Assembly: GCF_027594505.1 (NCBI RefSeq)
Contig: NZ_CP115149.1
Location: 496,001 to 560,000, forward strand
Direction of reading: 5' to 3'
Source: Tepidiforma flava
GTDB taxonomy: Bacteria; Chloroflexota; Dehalococcoidia; Tepidiformales; Tepidiformaceae
DNA: 64,000 nucleotides
Positions 49,671 through 57,919 of this stretch are shown here, in pieces. The position numbers were made by a program, and so were the translations under genes. Within the stretch, counting starts at the first letter, position 1, and the number at the start of each line of letters is the position of its first letter. The notes beneath the pieces were generated by a model. It did no database searches. It had not been told where the DNA came from and was given only the letters and a program-made list of their open reading frames with translations.

Positions 49671-50159
49671 ATGGACGGCTGGAGTCTCCGGCCGGCGGCT
49701 GCGGCGGACGCGGACGCGCTCGCGCGGCTCCGGTGGGCATTCCGGGCCGAACTCGGGCAGGCGGCGGAGGCCGAAGCCGCATTCCTCGAACGGGCGGCAG
49801 CCTGGATGGCGGCACGGCTCGACGAGGGCCGGCGCTGGCAGGCGTGGCTGGTCGAAGATGACCGCGGCGAGGCTATCGGCTGCGCCTGGCTGCAGCTCAT
49901 CGAAAAGGTGCCGAACCCGGGGCCGGAGGAGGAGCTGCACGGCTACGTGACGAGCATGTACGTCGCACCGGCCTGGCGGAACCGGGGCATCGGGGCGGCG
50001 CTGCTGGGTGCGGCGCTAGATGCCTGCCGGGCGGCGCAGGTGGATTCGGTGATCCTGTGGCCGACCTCGGGAAGCCGCGACCTCTACGCGCGGCACGGGT
50101 TCGCCGCGCCGGTCGACGTGCTCGAGCTGCGCATCGGGACCGGGCGGGAGCTGCCGTAG
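49671..50159 (+). CDS. GNAT family N-acetyltransferase
   Basis: The 162-residue protein is a GNAT domain: N-terminal LRPAAAADADALARLRWAF, strand HGYVTSMYVAP and the acetyl-CoA-binding RNRGIGAALLGAAL, ending with DLYARHGFAAP. It acetylates an unknown amine. It follows the nucleotidyltransferase gene closely, and the pair looks like a small-molecule modification unit. Confidence 0.88.
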   Translation: MDGWSLRPAAAADADALARLRWAFRAELGQAAEAEAAFLERAAAWMAARLDEGRRWQAWLVEDDRGEAIGCAWLQLIEKVPNPGPEEELHGYVTSMYVAPAWRNRGIGAALLGAALDACRAAQVDSVILWPTSGSRDLYARHGFAAPVDVLELRIGTGRELP

Positions 50160-50169
50160 GCGGCGGCGC

Positions 50170-50733
50170 TCATTCGCGCGGGGGCAAGCCGAGGCTGCCG
50201 TCCGGCGGAGGCGGCAGCGGCGGGGGATAGGGGAGGCCAGGGGGCACGGTCGGGGTCGGCGCTGGCGCGGGCGGCGATGCCGGCGGCGCCGGTGACGGGC
50301 TCGGAGACGGCGTCGGCGCTGAGGTTGGAGCCGGCGCGGGCGGCGACGGGGGAGGGGGAGCCGCCGGCTCGGCGGGGGCGCTGGCGGGCGCAGACGGCCG
50401 GAACGGCGGCGCTGCCGGCCGAGCAGGCACGGGGGTAGCCCTCGGGAGCGACCGGACCTGGTCGAGCGTCAGCCGGATGGTCGGTGTGGGCGAGGGCGTG
50501 CCGGCGGCCGGGGTGGCGGAGCCGTGGGGGACCGGCGTCGGCGTGCGGGCGGCGTGCGCGGCTTCGGGCGTCGCGTGTCCATCGTCGCCGTGGCTGTCGG
50601 CGGCGTGTTCGCTGGCTGCTGCAGCCGGCGTCTCCGCGGCAGGCGGCGAAGCGGCGCCCCCCATGGTGGACTGGTAGGCGAGGGCGCCGGCCGCGAGCAG
50701 CGCGCCAACGAAGACGAGGTTCCCTTTGTCCAC
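50170..50733 (-). CDS. Membrane-anchored Pro/Ala/Thr-rich hypothetical protein
   Basis: The 187-residue protein has one N-terminal hydrophobic segment (LVFVGALLAAGALAYQ) and an otherwise low-complexity Pro/Ala/Ser/Thr-rich stretch. Only a short central segment (IRLTLDQVRSLPRATPVP) looks structured. GTG 50733 has GGGGAGG 7 bases upstream, and the reading frame upstream is not coding. It is probably a surface linker or wall-spanning protein. It lies downstream of the ribosomal operon terminator and converges with the GNAT gene. Confidence 0.65.
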   Translation of the reverse strand: MDKGNLVFVGALLAAGALAYQSTMGGAASPPAAETPAAAASEHAADSHGDDGHATPEAAHAARTPTPVPHGSATPAAGTPSPTPTIRLTLDQVRSLPRATPVPARPAAPPFRPSAPASAPAEPAAPPPPSPPAPAPTSAPTPSPSPSPAPPASPPAPAPTPTVPPGLPYPPPLPPPPDGSLGLPPRE

Positions 50734-50830
50734 GCGATGGCCTCCCCAGCGTGGCGATCGAGCGCGCGGCGGCGCGGGGCAGAGCGGGAGGGCGGGAACC
50801 CGCGGGTGACGGGATGGTGACCGGGGCATG

Positions 50831-50864
50831 AAAAGGCCGGGAGGCCCGCGATGGGGCCTCCCGG
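50831..50864 (-). terminator. Intrinsic terminator of the ribosomal superoperon
   Basis: An 11-bp perfect stem (CCGGGAGGCCC 50837-50847 with GGGCCTCCCGG 50854-50864). Read on the minus strand, it is followed by CCTTTT at 50831-50836. It lies 31 bases after the rpsI stop. Confidence 0.85.
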
Positions 50865-50894
50865 GATGCAGCGCAGACGGGGCAGCGGCGCGGG

Positions 50895-51293
50895 TTAGCG
50901 CTTCGTGAACTGCGGCGCCTTGCGGGCCCGCTTGAGGCCGGGCTTCTTCCGCTCCTTCATGCGGGCGTCGCGGGTGAGGAGGTTTTCGGGCCGCTTGAGG
51001 AGCGGCTTGAGGGAGGGGTCGGACGCGACGAGGGCGCGGGCGATGCCCATCTGGATGGCGCCGGCCCAGCCGCTGATGCCGCCCCCGGCGCATTTGATGG
51101 TGGCGGAGAAGCGGCCTTCGCGGCCGAGCCGCTTGAGGGGCTCGAGGATTTCGACGCGGTGGGTTTCGCGGGCGAAGACCTCTTCCATCGGCTTGCCGTT
51201 GACGATGATGGCGCCGGGGCCGGGGATGAGGCGGACGCGCGCGACGGCGGTCTTGCGGCGGCCAGTGCCGTAGTAGTACTGCTGCTCGGCCAT
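50895..51293 (-). CDS. rpsI: 30S ribosomal protein S9
   Basis: The 132-residue protein has the S9 pattern: YYYGTGRRKTAVARVRLIPG, GGGISGWAGAIQMGIARAL and a basic C-terminus ending in FTKR, which contacts P-site tRNA in the ribosome. It is the last gene of the cluster, 6 bases after rplM, and is followed by a terminator. Confidence 0.97.
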   Translation of the reverse strand: MAEQQYYYGTGRRKTAVARVRLIPGPGAIIVNGKPMEEVFARETHRVEILEPLKRLGREGRFSATIKCAGGGISGWAGAIQMGIARALVASDPSLKPLLKRPENLLTRDARMKERKKPGLKRARKAPQFTKR

Positions 51294-51299
51294 GGGTGG

Positions 51300-52022
51300 T
51301 TACTCCTCGGTCTGCTCTGCGCGGGTGCGGCGGCGGCGGGCCGGCTTCTCGTCGGTCTCGGCGGGTGCCTCAGCCGCGGTTTCTTCAGCGGCCTGCGCCG
51401 GGGCCTCAATTTCGGCCGCCGGGGCTTCGGCTTCCTGCTGGAGGACGCGGGCGCGGGCGCGGCGGGCGACTTCAGCGGCTTCGCTGGAGGGCGCGGCGGG
51501 CACGACGACCGCGGCAGCGGTCAGCGGGCGGAGGCCCTTCGGGCGGTATGGTTCGTTCGCGAGGGCCTCGAGCTGGGCCTTGCGGGCTTCCTGGGCGCGC
51601 TGGCTGGCGATGACCTGCGCCTGGTGCGGGTGCTCGGGGCCGCCGTAGACCTTGAGGTGCTTGAGCATCTGCTTGCCGAGCGGGCCCTTCGGGAGCATGC
51701 CCCAGACGGCGCGCTCGATGACCTTCTCGGGGAAGCGCTGGAGCTGCTCGGCGAAGCTGCGCGCCTTGAGGCCGCCGGGGTAGCCGGAGTGGCGGTAGTA
51801 GACCATCTCCTGCGCCTTCTTGCCGGAGACGCGGACCTTCGAGGCGTTCACGACGATGACGAAGTCGCCGTCATCGAGGTGGGGCTCGAAGGTGGGCTTG
51901 TGCTTGCCGCGGAGGAGGGTGGCGACGCGGGTCGCGACGCGGCCGAGGGGCTGCCCGGCGGCATCGATGACGTGCCAATCCTTATAGATTTGGGAAGCTT
52001 TGATGCGGACGGTGGTGTTCAT
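51300..52022 (-). CDS. rplM: 50S ribosomal protein L13 with long acidic tail
   Basis: The N-terminal ~145 residues are a normal L13 (WHVIDAAGQPLGRVATRVATLLRGKHKP, YYRHSGYPGGLKARS, VWGMLPKGPLGKQMLKHLKVYGG). A further ~95 residues rich in Ala, Glu and Pro follow, ending in a basic RRRRTRAEQTEE. Standard L13 has about 145 residues, so the tail is exceptional; it resembles the tail of L17 in the same cluster. The ATG overlaps the truA stop by ATGA. Confidence 0.95.
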   Translation of the reverse strand: MNTTVRIKASQIYKDWHVIDAAGQPLGRVATRVATLLRGKHKPTFEPHLDDGDFVIVVNASKVRVSGKKAQEMVYYRHSGYPGGLKARSFAEQLQRFPEKVIERAVWGMLPKGPLGKQMLKHLKVYGGPEHPHQAQVIASQRAQEARKAQLEALANEPYRPKGLRPLTAAAVVVPAAPSSEAAEVARRARARVLQQEAEAPAAEIEAPAQAAEETAAEAPAETDEKPARRRRTRAEQTEE

Positions 52023-52834
52023 GGCTGATATCCCTCGTCGTACCAGACGCGTTCGAGGCAGAGGCCGCGGGCGGGGGCGACGTGGATGAAGCTGCCCGGG
52101 CGTGCCTGGTGAAGCAGGCTGACGATTTCCTCCTCGGTTGCGGCGTGGCGCCCGACCCGGACGAGTGCGGCGGTGATGCGCCGGACCATCTGGGGCAGGA
52201 ACGCGTCTGCCTCGATGTCGATGTACAGCCAATCGCCGGAGCGATTGACGGTGGTCTCGAAGACGGTGCGCACGGGTGAGCGCCCCGGTTCGAGTTTGCC
52301 GGCGAAGGCGCTGTAGTCGCGCCGGCCGGCGAACGCCCCGGCGAGGTGCTGCATGGCCGGCAGGTCGAGGTTTCCCTCGAGGTGCCAGGCGTAGCGGCGC
52401 GCGAGGGGGTCCCGCGCCTCGCCGTTGGCGATGGTGTAGCGGTAGCGGCGGCGGCGGGCCCAGCGGCGGGGGTCGAACCCCGGCGGGACTTCGCGCACTG
52501 CGCGCACTGCTACATCTTCGGGCAGGAGCGCGTTGAGCGCTCGCCCGATGGCGGCCGCTTCGAGCCGGGTTGCGGCGGTGAAGGCGGCCACCTGCCCCCG
52601 CGCGTGGACGCCCGAATCGGTGCGCCCGGCGAGGTCGACGCGCGTTGGGGTGCCGAAGAGGCGCTCCGCGGCGCGTTCGAGTTCTTCCTGGACGGTCCGG
52701 CCGTTGGGCTGGACCTGGGAGCCGACGAAGTCGGTCCCGTCGTAGCTGACCGTCGCCGCGAACCGTTTCGCGGCAGCGGGGTCAGTCGTTCTTTTCCTCC
52801 TCTGCGGGTGCCTCGGCTGCCGGGGTCTCGGCAT
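52019..52834 (-). CDS. truA: tRNA pseudouridine(38-40) synthase TruA
   Basis: The 271-residue enzyme isomerises uridines at positions 38-40 of the tRNA anticodon arm. It has the active-site segment [15 protein letters not shown] with the catalytic Asp and the C-terminal [17 protein letters not shown]. No ATG, GTG or TTG occurs between 52834 and the conserved [10 protein letters not shown], so translation must start at ATG 52834, inside the rplQ tail, giving a 53-base overlap and a basic N-terminal extension of about 24 residues. GAGGAGG occurs downstream of that start, so initiation is unusual. Confidence 0.93.
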   Translation of the reverse strand: MPRPRQPRHPQRRKRTTDPAAAKRFAATVSYDGTDFVGSQVQPNGRTVQEELERAAERLFGTPTRVDLAGRTDSGVHARGQVAAFTAATRLEAAAIGRALNALLPEDVAVRAVREVPPGFDPRRWARRRRYRYTIANGEARDPLARRYAWHLEGNLDLPAMQHLAGAFAGRRDYSAFAGKLEPGRSPVRTVFETTVNRSGDWLYIDIEADAFLPQMVRRITAALVRVGRHAATEEEIVSLLHQARPGSFIHVAPARGLCLERVWYDEGYQP

Positions 52835-53429
52835 CGGAAGCGGCTTCAGCCGGCGCTTCGGGCTCGGCGGCAGACGCTTCTTCGGCCTGCGCCTCAGCCT
52901 GCGCTTCGGCGGCGGCTTCCGCCTCGGCGGCGCGGGCGGCTTCCGCCTCGGCGGCGCGGGCGGCTTCGATCTCGGCGGCGGCAGCGGCTGCGGCGGCGGC
53001 GCCGGGGGTGGGGGCGCGGCGCTGCGACGGCGGAGCGGTCACGCGCTGGGGGCGAGGCATGGCGACTGCGCCGGCGATGTCGACGAGTTCGATGGTGGCC
53101 ATGCGGGCGCCGTCGCCCTTGCGCGGTTCGAGAGCGGTGATGCGGAGGTAGCCGCCGGGCCGGTCCTTCATCCGGGGGCCGATGTCATCGAAGACCTTTT
53201 TGACGACCTTGGGGTCGTAGAGGAAGCGGAGCGCCTGGCGGCGGGCGTGGAGGTCGCCACGGCGGCCGAGGGTGATGATCCGCTCGGCCATGGGGCGAAT
53301 CTCCTTCGCCTTGGCTTCGGTGGTGGTGATCTTCTCGTACCGGAGGAGGTCGGTGACCAGGTTCCGGTAGAGGGCCATCCGGTGGCTGGTTTCGCGGCCG
53401 AGGTGGCGGCCGGCTACGCGGTGTCGCAT
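52782..53429 (-). CDS. rplQ: 50S ribosomal protein L17 with long Ala/Glu tail
   Basis: The first ~120 residues are standard L17 ([46 protein letters not shown]). The remaining ~95 residues are almost only Ala, Glu, Pro, Ser and Asp with short repeated units ([18 protein letters not shown]). L17 normally ends near 120. The extension is likely disordered or a single helix on the ribosome surface. Its 3' end overlaps truA by 53 bases. Confidence 0.95.
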   Translation of the reverse strand: MRHRVAGRHLGRETSHRMALYRNLVTDLLRYEKITTTEAKAKEIRPMAERIITLGRRGDLHARRQALRFLYDPKVVKKVFDDIGPRMKDRPGGYLRITALEPRKGDGARMATIELVDIAGAVAMPRPQRVTAPPSQRRAPTPGAAAAAAAAAEIEAARAAEAEAARAAEAEAAAEAQAEAQAEEASAAEPEAPAEAASDAETPAAEAPAEEEKND

Positions 53430-53433
53430 GGGG

Positions 53434-54630
53434 CTACTCCTCGTCGTCGGCGCCGATGAGGTCCTCGGCGCTGCCGTCTTTGAGCAGCGCTTCTTTGAGG
53501 GCCTTGCCGAGGGCGCTCAGGTTTTCTTCGTCTTCTTCTTCGTCATCCATGATGACGGCGCTGGTGCGGGCCGTGCGGGCGGCCGCGCTGCCGGGCCGGG
53601 CAGCGGGGCGGCCGCCGGGGCGCGCCGGCTGGTCGACGAGCGGGACGAGCCCGGGCTGGTTCGGGTCGATGTAGCCGAGCTCGATGAGGCGCTCGCGGAG
53701 TTCGTCGTAGGATTTGCGGCCGAAGTTGCGGAGGCCGAGGAGTTCGTCCTCGGTCTTTTCGAGGACCTGCCCGACGGTCATGAGGCCGGAGCGCTTGAGG
53801 CAGTTGTAGGCGCGGACGGAGAGCTGCAGGTCTTCGATCGGCGTGTTGTAGCGGTCGGGCGGCATGAGCAGGCCGCCAGTGGCCCCGCTGGTGAGGGAGG
53901 GGTGGTAGGCGTGGCCGAGCTCCGGCCGCGCGTGCTGGATGAAGAGGGAGAACTGCTCGACGAGGATCTCGGCGCTGAAGCCGACGGCTTCGACCGGGTC
54001 GATGGTGCCGTCGGTCCAGACTTCGAGGATGAGGCGGTCATAGTTGGTGGACTGGCCGACGCGGGTCTTTTCGACGCGGTAGTTGACCTTGCGGATGGGG
54101 GTGAAGATGGCGTCGACGGGAATGACGCCGATGGGCATGCCTTCGACGGTGCCGGCGGGCTGGTAGCCTTTGCCGAGCTCGGCATGGAATTCGGCGGTGA
54201 GGCGGCTGCCGGCGGTTTCGAGGCGGCCGAGGTAAAGGTCGGGGTTGACCAGCTCGAAGTCAGCCGGGACCTGGAGGTCGGCGGCGGTGATGACGGCCGG
54301 GCCTTCGACATCGAGGGAGATGGTGGCGGGCCGGTTAGAGATCGGCTTGAGGCGGACCTCCTTCACGTTGAGGAGGAACTCGGTGGTGTCCTCGGCCATG
54401 CCGGGGATGGTGGAGAATTCGTGCTGCACCTGGTCGATGCGCACGGAGGTGATGGCCGCGCCTTCGAGGGAGGAGAGGAGGACGCGGCGCAGGGCGTTGC
54501 CGAGGGTGATGCCGTAGCCGGCCTCGAGGGGTTCGGCGACGAGGCGGGCGTAGGTTGCGGTCTGGTCTTCGACCGTGAGCCGGGGGTGGGCGGCTTCACC
54601 CGGGTGCCCGAGCAGCTCGAGAGATTCCAT
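53434..54630 (-). CDS. rpoA: RNA polymerase alpha subunit, with acidic C-terminal extension
   Basis: The N-terminal dimerisation domain ([27 protein letters not shown]) and the C-terminal domain ([47 protein letters not shown]) are both complete. Beyond the CTD, ~65 residues follow, first Pro/Arg-rich and then acidic ([22 protein letters not shown]). ATG 54630 is chosen over TTG 54645 because GAGGG lies 8 bases upstream. The CTD binds upstream promoter DNA and activators; the tail is unusual for alpha. Confidence 0.96.
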   Translation of the reverse strand: MESLELLGHPGEAAHPRLTVEDQTATYARLVAEPLEAGYGITLGNALRRVLLSSLEGAAITSVRIDQVQHEFSTIPGMAEDTTEFLLNVKEVRLKPISNRPATISLDVEGPAVITAADLQVPADFELVNPDLYLGRLETAGSRLTAEFHAELGKGYQPAGTVEGMPIGVIPVDAIFTPIRKVNYRVEKTRVGQSTNYDRLILEVWTDGTIDPVEAVGFSAEILVEQFSLFIQHARPELGHAYHPSLTSGATGGLLMPPDRYNTPIEDLQLSVRAYNCLKRSGLMTVGQVLEKTEDELLGLRNFGRKSYDELRERLIELGYIDPNQPGLVPLVDQPARPGGRPAARPGSAAARTARTSAVIMDDEEEDEENLSALGKALKEALLKDGSAEDLIGADDEE

Positions 54631-54657
54631 GATGGGTGCCCTCAACCGTTGACGGGG

Positions 54658-55287
54658 TTAGCGCGAGTAGTACTCGATGATGACGTTTTCGTTGAACAGG
54701 TGCGTTTCGCCGGGGACGACGGCCGGCGGCGCGGTGACCTTGCCGGTCATGTTCGCCAGGTCGAGGGTGAGCCACGATGGCGGGTTCTTGGACTTGATGG
54801 CGTCCTGGACGATTTTGAAGAACTCGCTGCGCTGGCCCCGGGGCGTGAAGGAGACGGTATCGCCTTCCTTGAGGTGGGCGGAGGGGATATCCATCTTGCG
54901 GCCGTTCACGGCGATGAGGCCGTGGCGGACGATCTGGCGGGCCTGGGCGCGGGAGTCGGCGAAGCCGAGGCGGTAGACGATGTTGTCGAGCCGGGTTTCG
55001 AGGAGCCGGACGAGGTTTTCGCCGGAGACGCCGGGCCGCCGGATGGCCTCCTTGTAGTAGCGGACGAACTGCTTTTCGAGGACGCCGTAGGAGGCGCGGG
55101 CGCGCTGCTTTTCGCGGAGCTGGAGGCCGCGGTCGCTGATTTTGCGGCGGCGGGCCGGCCGCGGGCCGGGCGGGTTGGGCCGGCGCTCGAAGGCGCACTT
55201 GGGCGTGAAGCAGCGTTCGCCCTTGAGGAAGAGCTTTTCGCCGTGGCGGCGGCAGAGGCGGCAGACGGGGCCGGTGTAGCGTGCCAT
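54658..55287 (-). CDS. rpsD: 30S ribosomal protein S4 (zinc-binding type)
   Basis: The 209-residue protein begins MARYTGPVCRLCRRHGEKLFLKGERC and has four Cys near the N-terminus (C9, C12, C26, C31), the zinc-containing form. The S4 RNA-binding domain (LETRLDNIVYRLGFADSRAQARQIVRHG) is intact. S4 also acts as an alpha-operon translational regulator in many bacteria. Confidence 0.97.
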   Translation of the reverse strand: MARYTGPVCRLCRRHGEKLFLKGERCFTPKCAFERRPNPPGPRPARRRKISDRGLQLREKQRARASYGVLEKQFVRYYKEAIRRPGVSGENLVRLLETRLDNIVYRLGFADSRAQARQIVRHGLIAVNGRKMDIPSAHLKEGDTVSFTPRGQRSEFFKIVQDAIKSKNPPSWLTLDLANMTGKVTAPPAVVPGETHLFNENVIIEYYSR

Positions 55288-55302
55288 AGGGGTGATGCGC
55301 TC

Positions 55303-55713
55303 CTAGACGCGGCGCCGCTTGGGCGGGCGGCAGCCGTTGTGGGGGATGGGGGTGACGTCGCGGATGGCGGTGATGGTAAGGCCTGCGGCCTGCAGCGAGC
55401 GGATGGCGGCTTCACGGCCGCTGCCGGCGCCGCGGACGTAGACTTCGACAGACTGGAGGCCGTGCTCCATGGCGCGGCGGGCGGCGTTTTCGCTCGCCAT
55501 CTGGGCGGCAAAGGGAGTGCCTTTGCGGGAACCTTTGAAGCCGGACGCGCCGGCCGATGCCCAGGCGATGACGTTGCCGTTCGGGTCGGTCAGCGTCACG
55601 AGCGTGTTGTTGAAGGTGCTCTTGATGTAGGCGCGCCCGCGCGGGATGGACTTGCGTTCGCGCCGCTTCAGGCGGCGGTTCTTGTCGGCAGCACCACGTT
55701 TCTGATCGGCCAT
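55303..55713 (-). CDS. rpsK: 30S ribosomal protein S11
   Basis: The 136-residue S11 has [57 protein letters not shown] and the terminal [18 protein letters not shown]. It forms part of the 30S platform with S7 and S18. Confidence 0.97.
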   Translation of the reverse strand: MADQKRGAADKNRRLKRRERKSIPRGRAYIKSTFNNTLVTLTDPNGNVIAWASAGASGFKGSRKGTPFAAQMASENAARRAMEHGLQSVEVYVRGAGSGREAAIRSLQAAGLTITAIRDVTPIPHNGCRPPKRRRV

Positions 55714-55725
55714 GGGGAGCTCCTG

Positions 55726-56106
55726 TTACTTCTTCCCGGCGCGCTTCTTGCCGGCGACGGTCTTGCGGGCGCCGCGCTTCTGGCGGGCGTTGGTGCGGGT
55801 GCGCTGGCCGCGGACGGGGAGGTTGCGGCGGTGGCGCTGGCCGCGGTAGCAGTTGATTTCGATGAGGCGCGCGATGTTCTGGCGGACTTCGCGGCGGAGG
55901 TCGCCTTCGACGATGTAGTTCTTCTCGATGAAGTCGCGAATCCGGAGGATTTCTTCATCCGTGAGGTCGCGCGCGCGAGCATCGGGGGAGATGCCGGTGG
56001 CCGCGAGGACTTCCTTGGCGCGGGTCGGGCCGATGCCATAGATGTAGGTGAGGGCGACTTCGAGTCGCTTGTCGGCTGGGATGTCGACTCCTGCGATACG
56101 TGCCAT
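55726..56106 (-). CDS. rpsM: 30S ribosomal protein S13
   Basis: The 126-residue S13 begins [26 protein letters not shown] and ends with [19 protein letters not shown] and a Lys-rich tail, which touches P-site tRNA. It lies 6 bases after rpmJ. Confidence 0.97.
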   Translation of the reverse strand: MARIAGVDIPADKRLEVALTYIYGIGPTRAKEVLAATGISPDARARDLTDEEILRIRDFIEKNYIVEGDLRREVRQNIARLIEINCYRGQRHRRNLPVRGQRTRTNARQKRGARKTVAGKKRAGKK

Positions 56107-56112
56107 GCGGCC

Positions 56113-56226
56113 TTACCCCTGGCGCTGCTTGTGCTTGGGATTTTCGCAAATGACCATGACGCGACCGTGCCGGCGGATGACCTTGCACTTGTCGCAGCGT
56201 GGCTTGACGGATGCTCGTACTTTCAT
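56113..56226 (-). CDS. rpmJ: 50S ribosomal protein L36
   Basis: A 37-residue gene, [20 protein letters not shown]..., ending [10 protein letters not shown]. The Cys-x2-Cys pair plus CEN and the His form the zinc-containing L36. It sits in the conserved infA-rpmJ-rpsM order. Confidence 0.96.
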   Translation of the reverse strand: MKVRASVKPRCDKCKVIRRHGRVMVICENPKHKQRQG

Positions 56227-56254
56227 GGCTCTCCTGGTCGTCGGCCCGGTCGGC

Positions 56255-56473
56255 CTATTTGAATCGGTAGGTGATGCGCCCGCGGGTGAGGTCGTAGGGC
56301 GAAAGTTCGACGAGAACGCGATCGCCGGGAAGGATGCGGATGAAATTCATCCGGATCTTTCCGCTGACATGGGCGAGCACTTCGTGGCCGTTGGCCAGCT
56401 CGACCTTGAACATGGCATTGGGGAGGGGTTCGACCACGGTGCCCTCGACTTCGATCGCGTCCTTTTTTGCCAT
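56255..56473 (-). CDS. infA: Translation initiation factor IF-1
   Basis: A 72-residue OB-fold protein starting [22 protein letters not shown] and ending [11 protein letters not shown]. The ORF is open further upstream, but ATG 56473 matches the universal IF-1 start. It binds the 30S A site during initiation. Confidence 0.97.
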   Translation of the reverse strand: MAKKDAIEVEGTVVEPLPNAMFKVELANGHEVLAHVSGKIRMNFIRILPGDRVLVELSPYDLTRGRITYRFK

Positions 56474-56501
56474 AGAACCTCGTGCGGTGGAGTTCGGAAC
56501 G

Positions 56502-57272
56502 TCATGGGAGGGTGAGGACCTCGGCCTCACCCTCGGCGCGGATGGCGATGGTATGCTCGAAATGACAGCATAAGCTACCGTCTTTCGTGCTTACGGTCCA
56601 GCCGTCGGGGCCTTCGACGACCTCCGGCGAGCCGGCGGTGACCATGGGTTCGAGCGCGAGGACGAGCCCGGGCTTGAGTTCGGGCCCGCGGAAGCGCTGG
56701 CGATAGTTCTCGACGTGCGGCTCTTCGTGCATGTCGCGGCCCACGCCGTGGCCGCCATACCCTTTTACGATACCAAATCCGTGCGGCCGGATCGCGTCTT
56801 CGATGGCGCCGCGGATGTCGTTGAGGTAGTTGCCGGCCCGGGCGGCGCGGATGCCGGCCCAGAGGGCGTCCTCGGTGACCCGCAGGAGCTTCTCGGCCAG
56901 GGGGCTGATCTTGCCGACCCCGACGGTGATGGCCGAATCGCCGACGTAGCCGTTGAGGGTGGCGCCGAGGTCGAACGTGACGATGTCGCCTTCCTGCAGG
57001 ACGCGGTCGACGGGGATGCCGTGCACGAGCTGCTCGTTGATGCTGATGCAGATGTTGGAGGGGTAGGGCGGATACCGCGGGGACGGCCGGTAGTTGCGGA
57101 AGGTTTCCTTCGCGCCGGCCTTTTTGAATTCCTGGGAGACGAAGGCTTCAATCTCGAGGATGTTGAGGCCGGGCCGCACCATCTCGCGAATCTGGGCGAG
57201 GGTGCGCCCCACGAGGCGGCCGGCCTCGCGCATCAGGCGGATCTCTTCCTCGGATTTCAGCTTGATCGCCAT
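56502..57272 (-). CDS. map: Methionine aminopeptidase type I
   Basis: The 256-residue enzyme removes the N-terminal Met from new proteins. Metal ligands are seen in [35 protein letters not shown] and [11 protein letters not shown], with the final FEHTIAI. ATG 57272 is 8 bases after the adk stop. The order adk-map-infA is the usual one for spc operons. Confidence 0.96.
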   Translation of the reverse strand: MAIKLKSEEEIRLMREAGRLVGRTLAQIREMVRPGLNILEIEAFVSQEFKKAGAKETFRNYRPSPRYPPYPSNICISINEQLVHGIPVDRVLQEGDIVTFDLGATLNGYVGDSAITVGVGKISPLAEKLLRVTEDALWAGIRAARAGNYLNDIRGAIEDAIRPHGFGIVKGYGGHGVGRDMHEEPHVENYRQRFRGPELKPGLVLALEPMVTAGSPEVVEGPDGWTVSTKDGSLCCHFEHTIAIRAEGEAEVLTLP

Positions 57273-57279
57273 GCCGCTG

Positions 57280-57918
57280 CTACCTGATGGCCTCCAGGAG
57301 GGCAGCCGTGACTTCGTCGAGCGAGCGTTCGCCGTCGATCTCGCGAAGGACGCCGGCCTTGCGGTAGTGCTCGATGAGGTCGGCCGGGGGCTTTTGCTTT
57401 TCGAGGCGGGCGCGGACGACCTCGGGCCGGTCGTCGTCGCGCTGGTAGAGTTCGCCGCCGCAGGCGTCGCAGACGCCGGGCTGCTTCGGCGGGTCGTTCC
57501 GTTCGTGGTAGAGCTTGCCGCAGTTCCGGCAGATCCAGCGGCCGCCGAGGCGGGCGACGAGCTCCTCATCGGAGACCGTGATGAGGAGGGCGCGGTCGAT
57601 GCGGGCGCCGCGGGCGGCGAGGGCGTCATCGAGGGCTTTCGCCTGGACGACGTTGCGGGGAAAGCCGTCGAACATGGCGCCGGCGGCGGCGTCCTCGCGG
57701 GAGATGCGCTCGAGGAGCATCTTGATGGTGACCTCGTCGGGCACGAGTTCGCCGCGCGACATGTACTGGTTTGCGAGCTGGCCGAGTTCGGTGTTGTTGC
57801 GGACGTGCTCGCGGAACATGTCGCCCGTGGAGATATGGACGAGCCCGGTGGCCGCAGCGACGCGCTGGGCCTGGGTTCCTTTGCCGGCGCCGGGTGGACC
57901 AAGGAGGACGATGTACAC
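57280..57918 (-). CDS. adk: Adenylate kinase with zinc-binding lid
   Basis: The 212-residue enzyme converts AMP and ATP to two ADP. P-loop GPPGAGKGT, the AMP-binding DGFPRN and a lid with four Cys (CRNCGKLYHERNDPPKQPG, then VCDACGG) mark the zinc-containing long form. The start is GTG 57918, one base after the secY stop. Confidence 0.96.
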   Translation of the reverse strand: MYIVLLGPPGAGKGTQAQRVAAATGLVHISTGDMFREHVRNNTELGQLANQYMSRGELVPDEVTIKMLLERISREDAAAGAMFDGFPRNVVQAKALDDALAARGARIDRALLITVSDEELVARLGGRWICRNCGKLYHERNDPPKQPGVCDACGGELYQRDDDRPEVVRARLEKQKPPADLIEHYRKAGVLREIDGERSLDEVTAALLEAIR

Positions 57919-57919
57919 G

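Noticed and set aside
54645-54645. TTG at 54645 as the rpoA start
   Set aside because: ATG 54630 has GAGGG at a good distance and matches the usual length of the alpha N-terminus.
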